Below, piece after piece: positions 17,864 to 25,511 of a stretch of 64,000 nucleotides of DNA. The position numbers were made by a program, and so were the translations under genes. The stretch is from Cytophagales bacterium (GTDB lineage: Bacteria > Bacteroidota > Bacteroidia > Cytophagales > Bernardetiaceae). Location: NCBI GenBank assembly GCA_004293815.1, contig RDZD01000018.1, forward strand, positions 29,452 to 93,451, in the 5' to 3' direction. The notes beneath the pieces were generated by a model that was not told the origin of the DNA, searched no databases, and saw only the letters and a program-made list of their open reading frames with translations. Every line of letters begins with the position of its first letter. The stretch's first letter is position 1.

Positions 17864-18589
17864 TTAAGAACCAAATAAACCTTGAATAATGTAGCAAACA
17901 GACCCACCTATGCCACCTCCTAGTGCTCCACCTACTATACCAACAGCCACGCCTACAAAACCACCCATATCAGCTCCTGCTGTACCTCTTTCTGATGGGG
18001 GAGCATAGACAGTGGTGGGATTATTTAAAAGTGATAAATCGCGCCATAGATTGGTTTTTGATGCCCAATAAGTATGCGACTGACAAAGAATCTCCTTGGC
18101 GCAATTGAAGGTATATGTTTCGCCGTAAGATAATCCATTAGTGCTTATAGCATCTGCTGCGGATCTAGTCTGAGCAGGAGTGGTTGAATTGATCTGATTG
18201 AGAGATAGTAAAGCTGCCTTTAAGGTTGGCGAGAAATTACTATTTTCTACTTTAGTCACGAAGGAGATATTAACTTCTGCAAAACCTTGAGCTATAAATT
18301 GCGAAGCCTGTGCTGCTGTAACTTGACCACATGTCTGCGTTAAATACGTATTGCACGCGGTTTGTGCAATTGTCAGAATCTGTTGTTTAGTTAGAGGAGG
18401 GTTATTCTGATTTTTATTGTTTTGGATGGCTGTTTGTAGTGCTGCATAGACAAAGTCCATGGCCTGATTGTGTAAAAGCCCCATGTTTGTAGGTGTTAAA
18501 TCACAATTGTTAGGTCTTACAGCACTAAAGTAAGTGAAACTGCATAAAAAAACACTCAATATCACAAGAGTGAAACATACTTTTTTCAT
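17864..18589 (-). CDS. Secreted protein with a glycine-zipper hydrophobic C-terminus, unknown function
   Basis: A 241-residue protein with a Sec signal peptide (KVCFTLVILSVFLCSFTYF). The middle is helical and Asn/Gln/Thr-rich with cysteines at intervals (NNCDLTP, QTACNTYLTQTCG, FNCAKEILC) that could form disulfides in the periplasm. The last 38 residues are a hydrophobic glycine-zipper, ADMGGFVGVAVGIVGGALGG and onward, then SVCYIIQGLFGS. Such tails occur in pore-forming bacteriocins and in membrane-associated proteins. I do not recognise the family. There is no double-glycine leader. Repeat copy B lies upstream of its start. Confidence 0.7.
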   Translation of the reverse strand: MKKVCFTLVILSVFLCSFTYFSAVRPNNCDLTPTNMGLLHNQAMDFVYAALQTAIQNNKNQNNPPLTKQQILTIAQTACNTYLTQTCGQVTAAQASQFIAQGFAEVNISFVTKVENSNFSPTLKAALLSLNQINSTTPAQTRSAADAISTNGLSYGETYTFNCAKEILCQSHTYWASKTNLWRDLSLLNNPTTVYAPPSERGTAGADMGGFVGVAVGIVGGALGGGIGGSVCYIIQGLFGS

Positions 18590-18733
18590 TTGAATTTACG
18601 GTTAGATGTGAGAAAACACTTAAACATTTAATACCGTGCAACAAATAAATAAATAAATAAATTAAGGAGTATTAACAAAAAATTAACACTTCTGGTTATC
18701 TTGCTTCTTACTAGCATGCTAATGCTAGGATTT

Positions 18734-18802
18734 ATAGAAAGTGCGATTCAATAAAAAAAGAATTCAGAAAATTAAACTTTGTCTTTCTATTGCTATCCAA
18801 AG
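18734..18802 (+). repeat. 68-bp dispersed repeat, copy B
   Basis: Second copy of 17086-17153, in the same orientation. It ends 38 bases before the ATG of the T9SS cargo gene at 18841 and also lies upstream of the divergent secreted-protein gene. All seven substitutions between the copies are transitions. Confidence 0.85.
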
Positions 18803-18840
18803 ACTGTAAATATTGTTGTACTAAATAATCTCTAAAGAAT

Positions 18841-19725
18841 ATGAAGTTGAAAATTTCAGTTTTGTTCTGCATGGTATTGCTTTTTGCAATGGGAGCAGAA
18901 AGCTACGCGCAAGATCATCCCAAGAGGCATCAAGGCCGTAAAGAAGCCAGAACCTACATCAAAAAAAATATTTTGCCAGTGGTCTTACCGCTTCGGGCAC
19001 GTTTAGACGAACAGCTTAATGATGCCGAAAAGCTAACGATTGCCAGCACCAAAGCAACACTCAAGCAACTTCGTGCAGAGGCGCGTGCGCTGCGCAAACA
19101 GGTGCGTGAGTACAGAAAGAACGACAAGCCTGTTCCTGAAGCTCTTAGGCAGCAGCTTCAAGCTTTGCGCGACAAAAAGCAAACAGCAGTACAGCCCGTA
19201 AAAGCCATTGCTGAAGCGAGATCTGCGGAAATTACGGCACTTCTGTCTGAGATTGAAACCCAAAAGGCTCAGTGGAAAACAGACCTTCAAGCCATTAGAG
19301 AAAGACACGGCAACAAAAATCGAGGAGAAGGCTGCGATAACGAGGGCAAAGATAAAGCCTGTGAGGAAGGTAAAGGCAAATGCCCTTTGATGATGATGTT
19401 TTCTCATGTAGGCTTCTTGCTTTTAGAAGACCGCAACGATGAGGAAACACTCCCTAACAAACAGGCAAATCTCAAGGCGGAGGTGTTTCCAAACCCAAGC
19501 TCAACAGCCAATCGTATTTCGTTTGAGCTTACTGAGAGCAGCATGGTCAGTATAGACTTGCTGAGCAAACAGGGGTTAGTCCTGAAGAATGTGCTCAACG
19601 AAACCCGCACGGTGGGCAAGCATACGGTATCCGTGGATCTGAACAGCCTAAGCGATGATGTGTACTATTTCCGTATCAAAACCTCTAAGGGCGTAGAAAC
19701 CAAGCGATTTATAGTAGAAAAATAA
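18841..19725 (+). CDS. Spy/CpxP-like helical protein with a T9SS type A sorting domain
   Basis: A 294-residue secreted protein. A signal peptide (VLFCMVLLFAMGAESYAQ) is followed by a long, charged, helical region (about 30-155) with the phrase NILPVVLPLRARLDEQLNDAEK and many Arg/Lys/Glu/Gln heptads. This resembles Spy/CpxP-like periplasmic proteins; the match is by pattern only. A Gly/Lys/Cys-rich linker with three cysteines follows. The last 80 residues are a T9SS sorting domain: VFPNPSSTANRISFELTESS, VSIDLLSKQG and a final YYFRIKTSKGVETKRFIVEK. The protein should be delivered to the cell surface by the PorT-containing system. Confidence 0.85.
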   Translation: MKLKISVLFCMVLLFAMGAESYAQDHPKRHQGRKEARTYIKKNILPVVLPLRARLDEQLNDAEKLTIASTKATLKQLRAEARALRKQVREYRKNDKPVPEALRQQLQALRDKKQTAVQPVKAIAEARSAEITALLSEIETQKAQWKTDLQAIRERHGNKNRGEGCDNEGKDKACEEGKGKCPLMMMFSHVGFLLLEDRNDEETLPNKQANLKAEVFPNPSSTANRISFELTESSMVSIDLLSKQGLVLKNVLNETRTVGKHTVSVDLNSLSDDVYYFRIKTSKGVETKRFIVEK

Positions 19726-19751
19726 TTTTTTCACCTTCAAGGATGTAAAAC

Positions 19752-19782
19752 ATGGTGTGTTGGACTTGTTCCGATACACCAT
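19752..19782 (+). terminator. Weak terminator-like hairpin after the T9SS cargo gene
   Basis: ATGGTGTGT (19752-19760) pairs with ATACACCAT (19774-19782) with one G-T pair across a 13-base loop. The following sequence is only moderately T-rich. Confidence 0.4.
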
Positions 19783-20115
19783 TTGTGTATTATTTGCTCG
19801 TACGAATAAATACTCCAAAACTAAAACCGCTTGAACAATTGCGGCTTTAACTAAAAAAGCAGAAATAATAAAAAATAGGCACTTATCAGAAAATTCTAAA
19901 GATTCTTAGCTCTGCTCAAGATGTTTTTGTAGGTTATCATAAAAAAAAAAAAATCAAAAAATATAAGTTTGGCAAATAATTCGTTTATTGTGAACTGTAA
20001 AACAAATTTATTTTTATTTATGCGTGATGCAAACATTTCACCGCATATTTAAGTATAGCATTTGTTTTAAGTGTTTTTGTTGTTTTTAAGTTATTAAAAT
20101 TACCCATTAAAAACT
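19783..20115. other. Intergenic region, AT-rich
   Basis: About 330 bases with an A-run of 14 near 19941 and a -7-like TAAGTTTG at 19964-19971 about 145 bases before the DUF2795 start. No gene seen. Confidence 0.4.
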
Positions 20116-20337
20116 ATGTATTGGACTCTCGAACTCGCTTCATATCTTGAGGACGCTCCTTGGCCGGCTACAAAAGATGAACTTATAGACTTTGCAACAA
20201 GGACTGGTTCGCCGCTAGAGGTTGTGGAAAATCTTAATGACCTAGAAGACGACGGTCAACCCTATGAAAGCATAGAAGAAATCTGGCCTGATTATCCCAC
20301 AAAGGATGATTTCTTCTTCAACGAAGATGAGTATTGA
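20116..20337 (+). CDS. DUF2795 small acidic protein
   Basis: A 73-residue acidic protein starting MYWTLELASYLEDAPWPATKDELIDFA and containing GSPLEVVENLNDLEDDGQPYESIEEIWPDYP, the DUF2795 pattern seen throughout Bacteroidota. The fold resembles a small winged-helix-like domain; its role is not known. It stands alone and is followed by a strong bidirectional terminator. Confidence 0.88.
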   Translation: MYWTLELASYLEDAPWPATKDELIDFATRTGSPLEVVENLNDLEDDGQPYESIEEIWPDYPTKDDFFFNEDEY

Positions 20338-20361
20338 ATAATGCTTTGCTTTTAGAAACCT

Positions 20362-20408
20362 AGACTGCTTTCTGTCATGTTACCATAAAACATCATAGAA
20401 AGCAGTCT
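20362..20408. terminator. Bidirectional intrinsic terminator
   Basis: Perfect 12-bp stem AGACTGCTTTCT (20362-20373) with 20397-20408, between the convergent DUF2795 and glycosyltransferase genes. An internal ATGTT/AACAT pair may extend the stem. Confidence 0.8.
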
Positions 20409-20445
20409 TTACTGTATAAACTGAAATACGAAAATAAGGAACTCT

Positions 20446-21564
20446 CTAAAGCAATATCTTGTCGTAAATAGCATTCTCGTACTTTGTGATGACGATCCGC
20501 ATGTCAAATTTCTCTTCTACAAGCTTACGGCTGTTATGCCCCATTTCTTTGAGCTTTTCGGGCGTAAGTGTATACATCTTCCACATCTTGTCGGCCAAAT
20601 CCTCGGCATTGCGCACCTCGCACAAAAAGCCATTGTAGCCATCTAGGACCGTTTCTGTACAGCCTGGTACGTTGGTTGCAACAAGAGGCTTGGACAATGA
20701 GGCTGCTTCCAAAAGGCTACGAGGTGTTCCCTCTCGGTAGGAGGGTAAAACTACGCAGTGAGCCGCTTCCACAATGGGGCGCACATCAGAAACTGCTCCC
20801 AGATATTCTATCAAACCTTCGTTTTGCCATTCTAATACCATATCGGGCGTTACTCCTAAGCCTTTCTGTAGCTCTACTTTACCCAAAACCTGAAATTTGG
20901 CTTTGATGCCGCGTTTCCGAAGCAGGCGAATGGCATCTACATATTCCACAATGCCTTTATCAAAGAGTAAGCGAGCCACCATTAAAAAAGTAAAACAACT
21001 GCTCTGGCAGCCCAACGCATTGGAACTAAGCTTAAAAAGCTCTGTGTCAATACCTGAGCCTGGTACCAAGTCGGTTATTGAGGCACTAACTAGTTTGCGG
21101 CTCTCAAATAATTCCTTATCGTCAGGATTTTGAAAAAAAACTACCTTAGGAAACTTAAAGGCCAGTTTATAAAGCCAATGAGCTACTCGAGAACTCAAAT
21201 TGTTATGAATAAAAACAGTTCCTAAGCCCGTTACGTTGTTAATACAGGGAACATTAATCAGCTTGGCCGCAAGGCTGCCATAAATATTGGGTTTGATGGT
21301 GTAGTGAAGCACAACATCAAAACGAAATTTTTTGTAAATGCTAAAAAGCTGTCTTAAAAGCCAAATATCTTCCAAGGGGTTTGTGCCCTTGTTGCTTATA
21401 CGAAGCGGCTGAAAACAACAACCTAAGTTGATAAGTTCTTGAGAATACCCATCGTCAGGTGCTACAATCGTTACAGAATGGCCATCGCGAATAAAATGCG
21501 CAATCAAACTTTTCCGAAAATTCAGGGCATTCCAACTGGAATTAACTACCAAACCTATGTGCAT
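20446..21564 (-). CDS. Family 4 glycosyltransferase
   Basis: A 372-residue GT-B fold enzyme that transfers a sugar from a nucleotide donor during surface polysaccharide or glycolipid synthesis. The N-terminal Rossmann half has the VNSSWNALNFRKSLI opening, HYTIKPNIYGSLAA and NNVTGLGTVF. The C-terminal half has FLMVARLLFDKGIVEYV and the donor-site motif YREGTPRSLLEAASLSKPLVATNVPGCTE. This profile matches PglA/WcaL-like enzymes of capsule loci, but no capsule cluster is present here; the gene is isolated. No signal peptide. Confidence 0.9.
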   Translation of the reverse strand: MHIGLVVNSSWNALNFRKSLIAHFIRDGHSVTIVAPDDGYSQELINLGCCFQPLRISNKGTNPLEDIWLLRQLFSIYKKFRFDVVLHYTIKPNIYGSLAAKLINVPCINNVTGLGTVFIHNNLSSRVAHWLYKLAFKFPKVVFFQNPDDKELFESRKLVSASITDLVPGSGIDTELFKLSSNALGCQSSCFTFLMVARLLFDKGIVEYVDAIRLLRKRGIKAKFQVLGKVELQKGLGVTPDMVLEWQNEGLIEYLGAVSDVRPIVEAAHCVVLPSYREGTPRSLLEAASLSKPLVATNVPGCTETVLDGYNGFLCEVRNAEDLADKMWKMYTLTPEKLKEMGHNSRKLVEEKFDMRIVITKYENAIYDKILL

Positions 21565-21768
21565 AAGATAAAAATTTTATAGTGGTTTTTGCGAGTTGTG
21601 TTGATACACTTCCCTTCTCGTGGGGCTTTGGGTTATTTGTTCTAACGTTTTTTTAAGCCAAGAAGTTAGATATTGAAGCTGCTTTTATGAACGTCAAATA
21701 TCTTTCCAATCAACTGAATAAAAATAAGATTCTTAGAAAAACAATATATATAGCGAAAATCCTTCAAA

Positions 21769-22257
21769 CTATTTTTGGGTTTTGCCCAACATGAACTGAA
21801 TTTGTTTGGGCTGTCCGTTCAGTACTCCCGTCAATTCTGTTTGGATAGAATCTTGCGATATATTTTTGTAGCAAATTTTTTGAGGAAAATCGTCTGTAAA
21901 GTTTTCAAAAACTAAAGTGTTCTCTGTACTCAACGTCAGCATAAAGGACTTAAGCTGAGCAGTGGTGTAAAGAATATGACTACCGCGAATCTCTAAACGT
22001 ATGTTTTGACTTGAAAGGGTGTCTGTATCTTTCAAAAAACAACTCACCCCCTTTATGAGTGTGTCAGAGACCACAAGCCAAGATTCTGCCACTTGGACTT
22101 CGGCTTTGGGACTGCGCCAATGTCCTAAAAGCCAAGCTGTTTTCTGAAGAGGGCTGTTTGTGCTCAGGGTGCGTGCTATTTCTGTGTTAGGCGTGGTGCT
22201 GCAAGATAATAACACACTCAAAAAAAATAACATAAAAAATTTTTGAAGTTTATTCAT
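21769..22257 (-). CDS. Lipoprotein, DUF6265-like
   Basis: A 162-residue predicted lipoprotein: signal FFMLFFLSVLL with lipobox LLSCS at about residues 15-19. The body has KTAWLLGHWRSPKAEVQVAESW, the W-x-G-x-W plus E-x-W arrangement seen in DUF6265-type beta-barrel domains, then strands typical of a small lipocalin-like barrel. Function unknown. Start is ATG 22257 (MNKLQKFF); ATG 22272 would place five residues ahead of a normal signal peptide. It stands alone, divergent from sdhC. Confidence 0.7.
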   Translation of the reverse strand: MNKLQKFFMLFFLSVLLSCSTTPNTEIARTLSTNSPLQKTAWLLGHWRSPKAEVQVAESWLVVSDTLIKGVSCFLKDTDTLSSQNIRLEIRGSHILYTTAQLKSFMLTLSTENTLVFENFTDDFPQKICYKNISQDSIQTELTGVLNGQPKQIQFMLGKTQK

Positions 22258-22272
22258 AAAGTAAAGCCTCAA

Positions 22273-22575
22273 ATTTGTGTGAGCAGCAGTCAGGTATTTA
22301 GACTACAAAGATAGACATTTTAATCAATTCAATATCAAAATTCCTTAAATCATATCTCTAGTCTGTGCGCAACGCGCTAAGAATATTGTATTAGCCATCA
22401 GCCGATTGGAGTTTATTAAGCTCAAGCTAGTAAAAAATAGTTTTTTTTAAAACACTATTTATGCACAAGAAGTATTTATGATAAATGCAAATGAGTGAAT
22501 TCAGGGTTTAAAAAACACATAAGTTACAAAGAATAACGAATTTTAGCTTTTTTGTAAAAACAAATGCTCAAAATA
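22273..22575. other. Divergent intergenic region between lipoprotein gene and sdhC
   Basis: About 300 AT-rich bases with no gene apparent; the sdhC promoter lies at its right edge. Confidence 0.4.
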
Positions 22576-22606
22576 TTGCGCAAATGTAGCAACTGCTTTA
22601 CCTTTG
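22576..22606 (+). promoter_or_regulatory. Promoter of sdhCA
   Basis: TTG at 22576-22578, then 20 bases, then TACCTTTG at 22599-22606. Both elements and spacing agree with the Bacteroidota consensus TTTG/TTG-N17-23-TAnnTTTG. The ATG is 67 bases further on. Confidence 0.7.
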
Positions 22607-22672
22607 GCTGCAAATTTAACCTTTCATAAAAAATTGCAGTAACGCATTTTTTGAACAAAATTTCTTTACGTT

Positions 22673-23350
22673 ATGAGTTGGATTACTAAAACATTATCTA
22701 GTACCATAGGGCGCAAAGTTTTGATGGCTCTCACTGGACTTTTCTTGTGCTCTTTTCTGGTGGTGCATTTGAGCGGAAACTTCCAGATGCTGATGAGCGA
22801 TGGCGGTCTTCAGTTCAATGCCTATGCCAAATTTATGACCTCTTTTCCGCTTGTCAAATTTATTTCCTACGGTTTGTACGCTTGTATTTTGTTGCATGCT
22901 ATTGATGGCTTTATGCTTATGGCCGCTAACCGCAAAGCTAGACCAGTGGGTTATAAAATGGTAGATGGTGCCGCCAACAGCTCTTGGGCATCACGCAATA
23001 TGGGGCTTTTAGGGTCTTTAATCCTGATATTCATAGTAGTGCACATGAAAAACTTTTGGTATGAAATGCACTGGGGAGATATTGGCATAGACGCGCAAGG
23101 CAATCGCGACCTCTACACTGTAACAAAAGTAGCTTTTGAGAAGTGGTGGTATGTAGTCTTTTATGTATTCTCTATGGTTGTTTTGGCATTTCACCTCATG
23201 CACGGCTTTCAGAGTGCCTTTCAAACCATGGGCATCAACCATAAAAAATACACACCTTTTATCAAGGTAATTGGCAACTTGTTTTCTATTGTGATTTGTA
23301 TTGCCTACGCTGCCATACCGCTTATCATGTTTTTTAATAGCCTGAGTTAG
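22673..23350 (+). CDS. sdhC: Succinate dehydrogenase/fumarate reductase cytochrome b subunit
   Basis: Membrane anchor of complex II, 225 residues, with five hydrophobic helices and conserved haem-ligand histidines in VVHLSGNFQ, LHAIDGF, VVHMKNFW and FHLMHGFQSAF. The FRD/SDH type B cytochrome b form of Bacteroidota carries both haems in one subunit, so no SdhD is expected. It passes electrons from the flavoprotein and iron-sulphur subunits to menaquinone. The gene begins 67 bases after a good promoter and is 26 bases upstream of sdhA. Confidence 0.93.
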   Translation: MSWITKTLSSTIGRKVLMALTGLFLCSFLVVHLSGNFQMLMSDGGLQFNAYAKFMTSFPLVKFISYGLYACILLHAIDGFMLMAANRKARPVGYKMVDGAANSSWASRNMGLLGSLILIFIVVHMKNFWYEMHWGDIGIDAQGNRDLYTVTKVAFEKWWYVVFYVFSMVVLAFHLMHGFQSAFQTMGINHKKYTPFIKVIGNLFSIVICIAYAAIPLIMFFNSLS

Positions 23351-23376
23351 TCAAACCTTAATCTTTCAAAAAAATT

Positions 23377-25308
23377 ATGAGCAATCAATTTTCATCTCGT
23401 TTAGACTCAAAAATACCTGCTGGACCTATAGACGAGAAATGGTCTCGTCATAAGTTCAGTTCCAAGCTCGTAAACCCTGCCAACAAGCGTAAGTACGATA
23501 TCATCGTGGTAGGAACAGGTTTGGCGGGTGCTGCCGCGGCAGCTACTTTGGGCGAGCTCGGCTATAATGTCAAAGCGTTTTGTTTTCAAGACAGCCCGCG
23601 TCGCGCGCATAGTATTGCGGCGCAAGGCGGTATTAATGCAGCCAAAAACTATAAAAACGATGGAGACAGTGTTTATAGACTTTTCTATGATACTGTGAAA
23701 GGTGGAGACTACCGTGCACGTGAAGCTAACGTACACCGTTTGGCTGAGGTGAGTGTCAATATCATTGACCAATGCGTGGCGCAGGGCGTTCCTTTTGCGC
23801 GTGAATATGGCGGGATGCTCGATAACCGTTCTTTTGGCGGTGCTTTGGTATCCAGAACCTTTTATGCGCGTGGACAAACGGGTCAGCAGCTGTTGTTGGG
23901 TGCTTATGGTGCTTTGGAGCGTCAAATTAATGCGGGAAAGGTAAAAATGTACACACGACATGAGATGATGGATGTGGTACTCGTCAATGGCGTAGCCAGA
24001 GGCATCGTTACCCGAAATTTGGTAACAGGCGAGATAGAATCACATTCAGCTCACGCGGTTTTGCTTTGTACAGGCGGCTACTCTAACGTCTTCTTTTTGT
24101 CTACTAACGCCATGGGATCTAACGTAACATCGGCTTGGCGCGCACACAAGAAAGGTGCTTTCTTTGCCAACCCTTGTTATACACAGATACACCCTACTTG
24201 TATACCTGTTTCAGGTGACCACCAATCAAAGCTGACTCTCATGTCAGAGTCGCTTCGCAATGACGGGCGCGTGTGGGTACCTGCCAAGGCCAATGATAAG
24301 CGTCATCCTAACGATATTCCTGAAAATGAGCGTGATTATTTTTTAGAAAGACGTTACCCTACTTTTGGCAACTTAGTGCCGCGTGATGTGGCCTCACGAA
24401 ATGCCAAATATATGTGCGATGAGAACAAAGGCGTGAGCAATACAGGACGTGCAGTGTTCTTGGACTTCCGCGATGCAATCAAACGCGACGGCAATAAAGT
24501 CATATCGGACAAATACGGCAACCTCTTTGATATGTATGAGCGCATCACAGGCAAAAGTCCTTATAAAGAGCCAATGATGATTTATCCAGCACCGCACTAC
24601 ACAATGGGCGGACTTTGGGTAGATTATAATCTCATGACCACTGTGCCAGGTCTTTATGCACTGGGTGAGGCCAATTTCTCTGACCATGGTGCTAACCGAC
24701 TCGGTGCCAGCGCACTTATGCAAGGTTTGGCAGATGGCTATTTTGTTATACCATATACTGTTGGTGATTATTTGACTACAGTGCCTTACGAAAAAATATC
24801 TACCGACCGTCCAGAGTTTAAAGACGCTGTTCAGGAAGTAAAAAATAGAGTGGGGCTTTTAGTGAAAGTGAAAGGCTCCCAAACTCCTGACGATTTACAT
24901 AAAAAACTAGGTCGCATCATGTGGGATCAATGCGGTATGTCGCGCACAGCCGAAGGTTTATTGCATGCAAAACAAGAAATTGCAAAAATCAAGGACATGT
25001 TTTGGAATGACCTTAAGATGACAGGCATCAACGAAGAATATAACATCACGCTCGAGAAAGCTGCTCGTGTAGCCGACTTCATAGAGCTTGGTGAGTTGAT
25101 GGTGCATGATGCTTACACACGCAACGAGTCGTGTGGTGGTCACTTCCGTGAGGAGTACCAAACCTCAGATGGCGAAGCTCTTAGAAATGATGAGGATTTT
25201 TGCTATGTTTCCGCTTGGGAGCACAAAGGCGACAAACAAGCGCACGAACTGCATAAAGAAGAGCTTGTGTTTGAAAATGTGAAGCTCACGCAAAGAAGCT
25301 ACAAATAG
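23377..25308 (+). CDS. sdhA: Succinate dehydrogenase/fumarate reductase flavoprotein subunit
   Basis: Oxidises succinate to fumarate (or the reverse) using covalently bound FAD. The 643-residue protein has the FAD dinucleotide motif [20 protein letters not shown] at about 41-60, the FAD-attachment region [14 protein letters not shown], and the substrate-site segment HPTCIPVSG. The catalytic region is [27 protein letters not shown] and the C-terminal part has [14 protein letters not shown]. Length fits the B-type flavoprotein. A 23-bp perfect terminator follows 12 bases later, and no sdhB gene is found. Confidence 0.95.
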   Translation: MSNQFSSRLDSKIPAGPIDEKWSRHKFSSKLVNPANKRKYDIIVVGTGLAGAAAAATLGELGYNVKAFCFQDSPRRAHSIAAQGGINAAKNYKNDGDSVYRLFYDTVKGGDYRAREANVHRLAEVSVNIIDQCVAQGVPFAREYGGMLDNRSFGGALVSRTFYARGQTGQQLLLGAYGALERQINAGKVKMYTRHEMMDVVLVNGVARGIVTRNLVTGEIESHSAHAVLLCTGGYSNVFFLSTNAMGSNVTSAWRAHKKGAFFANPCYTQIHPTCIPVSGDHQSKLTLMSESLRNDGRVWVPAKANDKRHPNDIPENERDYFLERRYPTFGNLVPRDVASRNAKYMCDENKGVSNTGRAVFLDFRDAIKRDGNKVISDKYGNLFDMYERITGKSPYKEPMMIYPAPHYTMGGLWVDYNLMTTVPGLYALGEANFSDHGANRLGASALMQGLADGYFVIPYTVGDYLTTVPYEKISTDRPEFKDAVQEVKNRVGLLVKVKGSQTPDDLHKKLGRIMWDQCGMSRTAEGLLHAKQEIAKIKDMFWNDLKMTGINEEYNITLEKAARVADFIELGELMVHDAYTRNESCGGHFREEYQTSDGEALRNDEDFCYVSAWEHKGDKQAHELHKEELVFENVKLTQRSYK

Positions 25309-25320
25309 TCAAACTCAAAA

Positions 25321-25371
25321 TCTTCATCAAAAAAGGCAGTAAGAAAATCTTACTGCCTTTTTTGATGAAGA
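25321..25371 (+). terminator. Very strong intrinsic terminator after sdhA
   Basis: Perfect 23-bp inverted repeat (25321-25343 with 25349-25371) around a 5-base AAAAT loop, with a T6 run within the right arm. It ends the sdhCA transcript 12 bases past the sdhA stop. Confidence 0.92.
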
Positions 25372-25511
25372 GAATCAAAAGGTCATAAAGAAATAGTGCC
25401 CAGTTTTTGTATAGGCTTTGAATATATCTACCTTGCTGAAATTGCTTACATCACTTGCTTGTTGCAAAAAAGTAACTAAATTGCGCTTTTAAACCTGATT
25501 CCAACACCCGC

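Noticed and set aside
23407..23961. 184-codon minus-strand ORF inside sdhA
   Set aside because: Antisense shadow of a strongly conserved enzyme.
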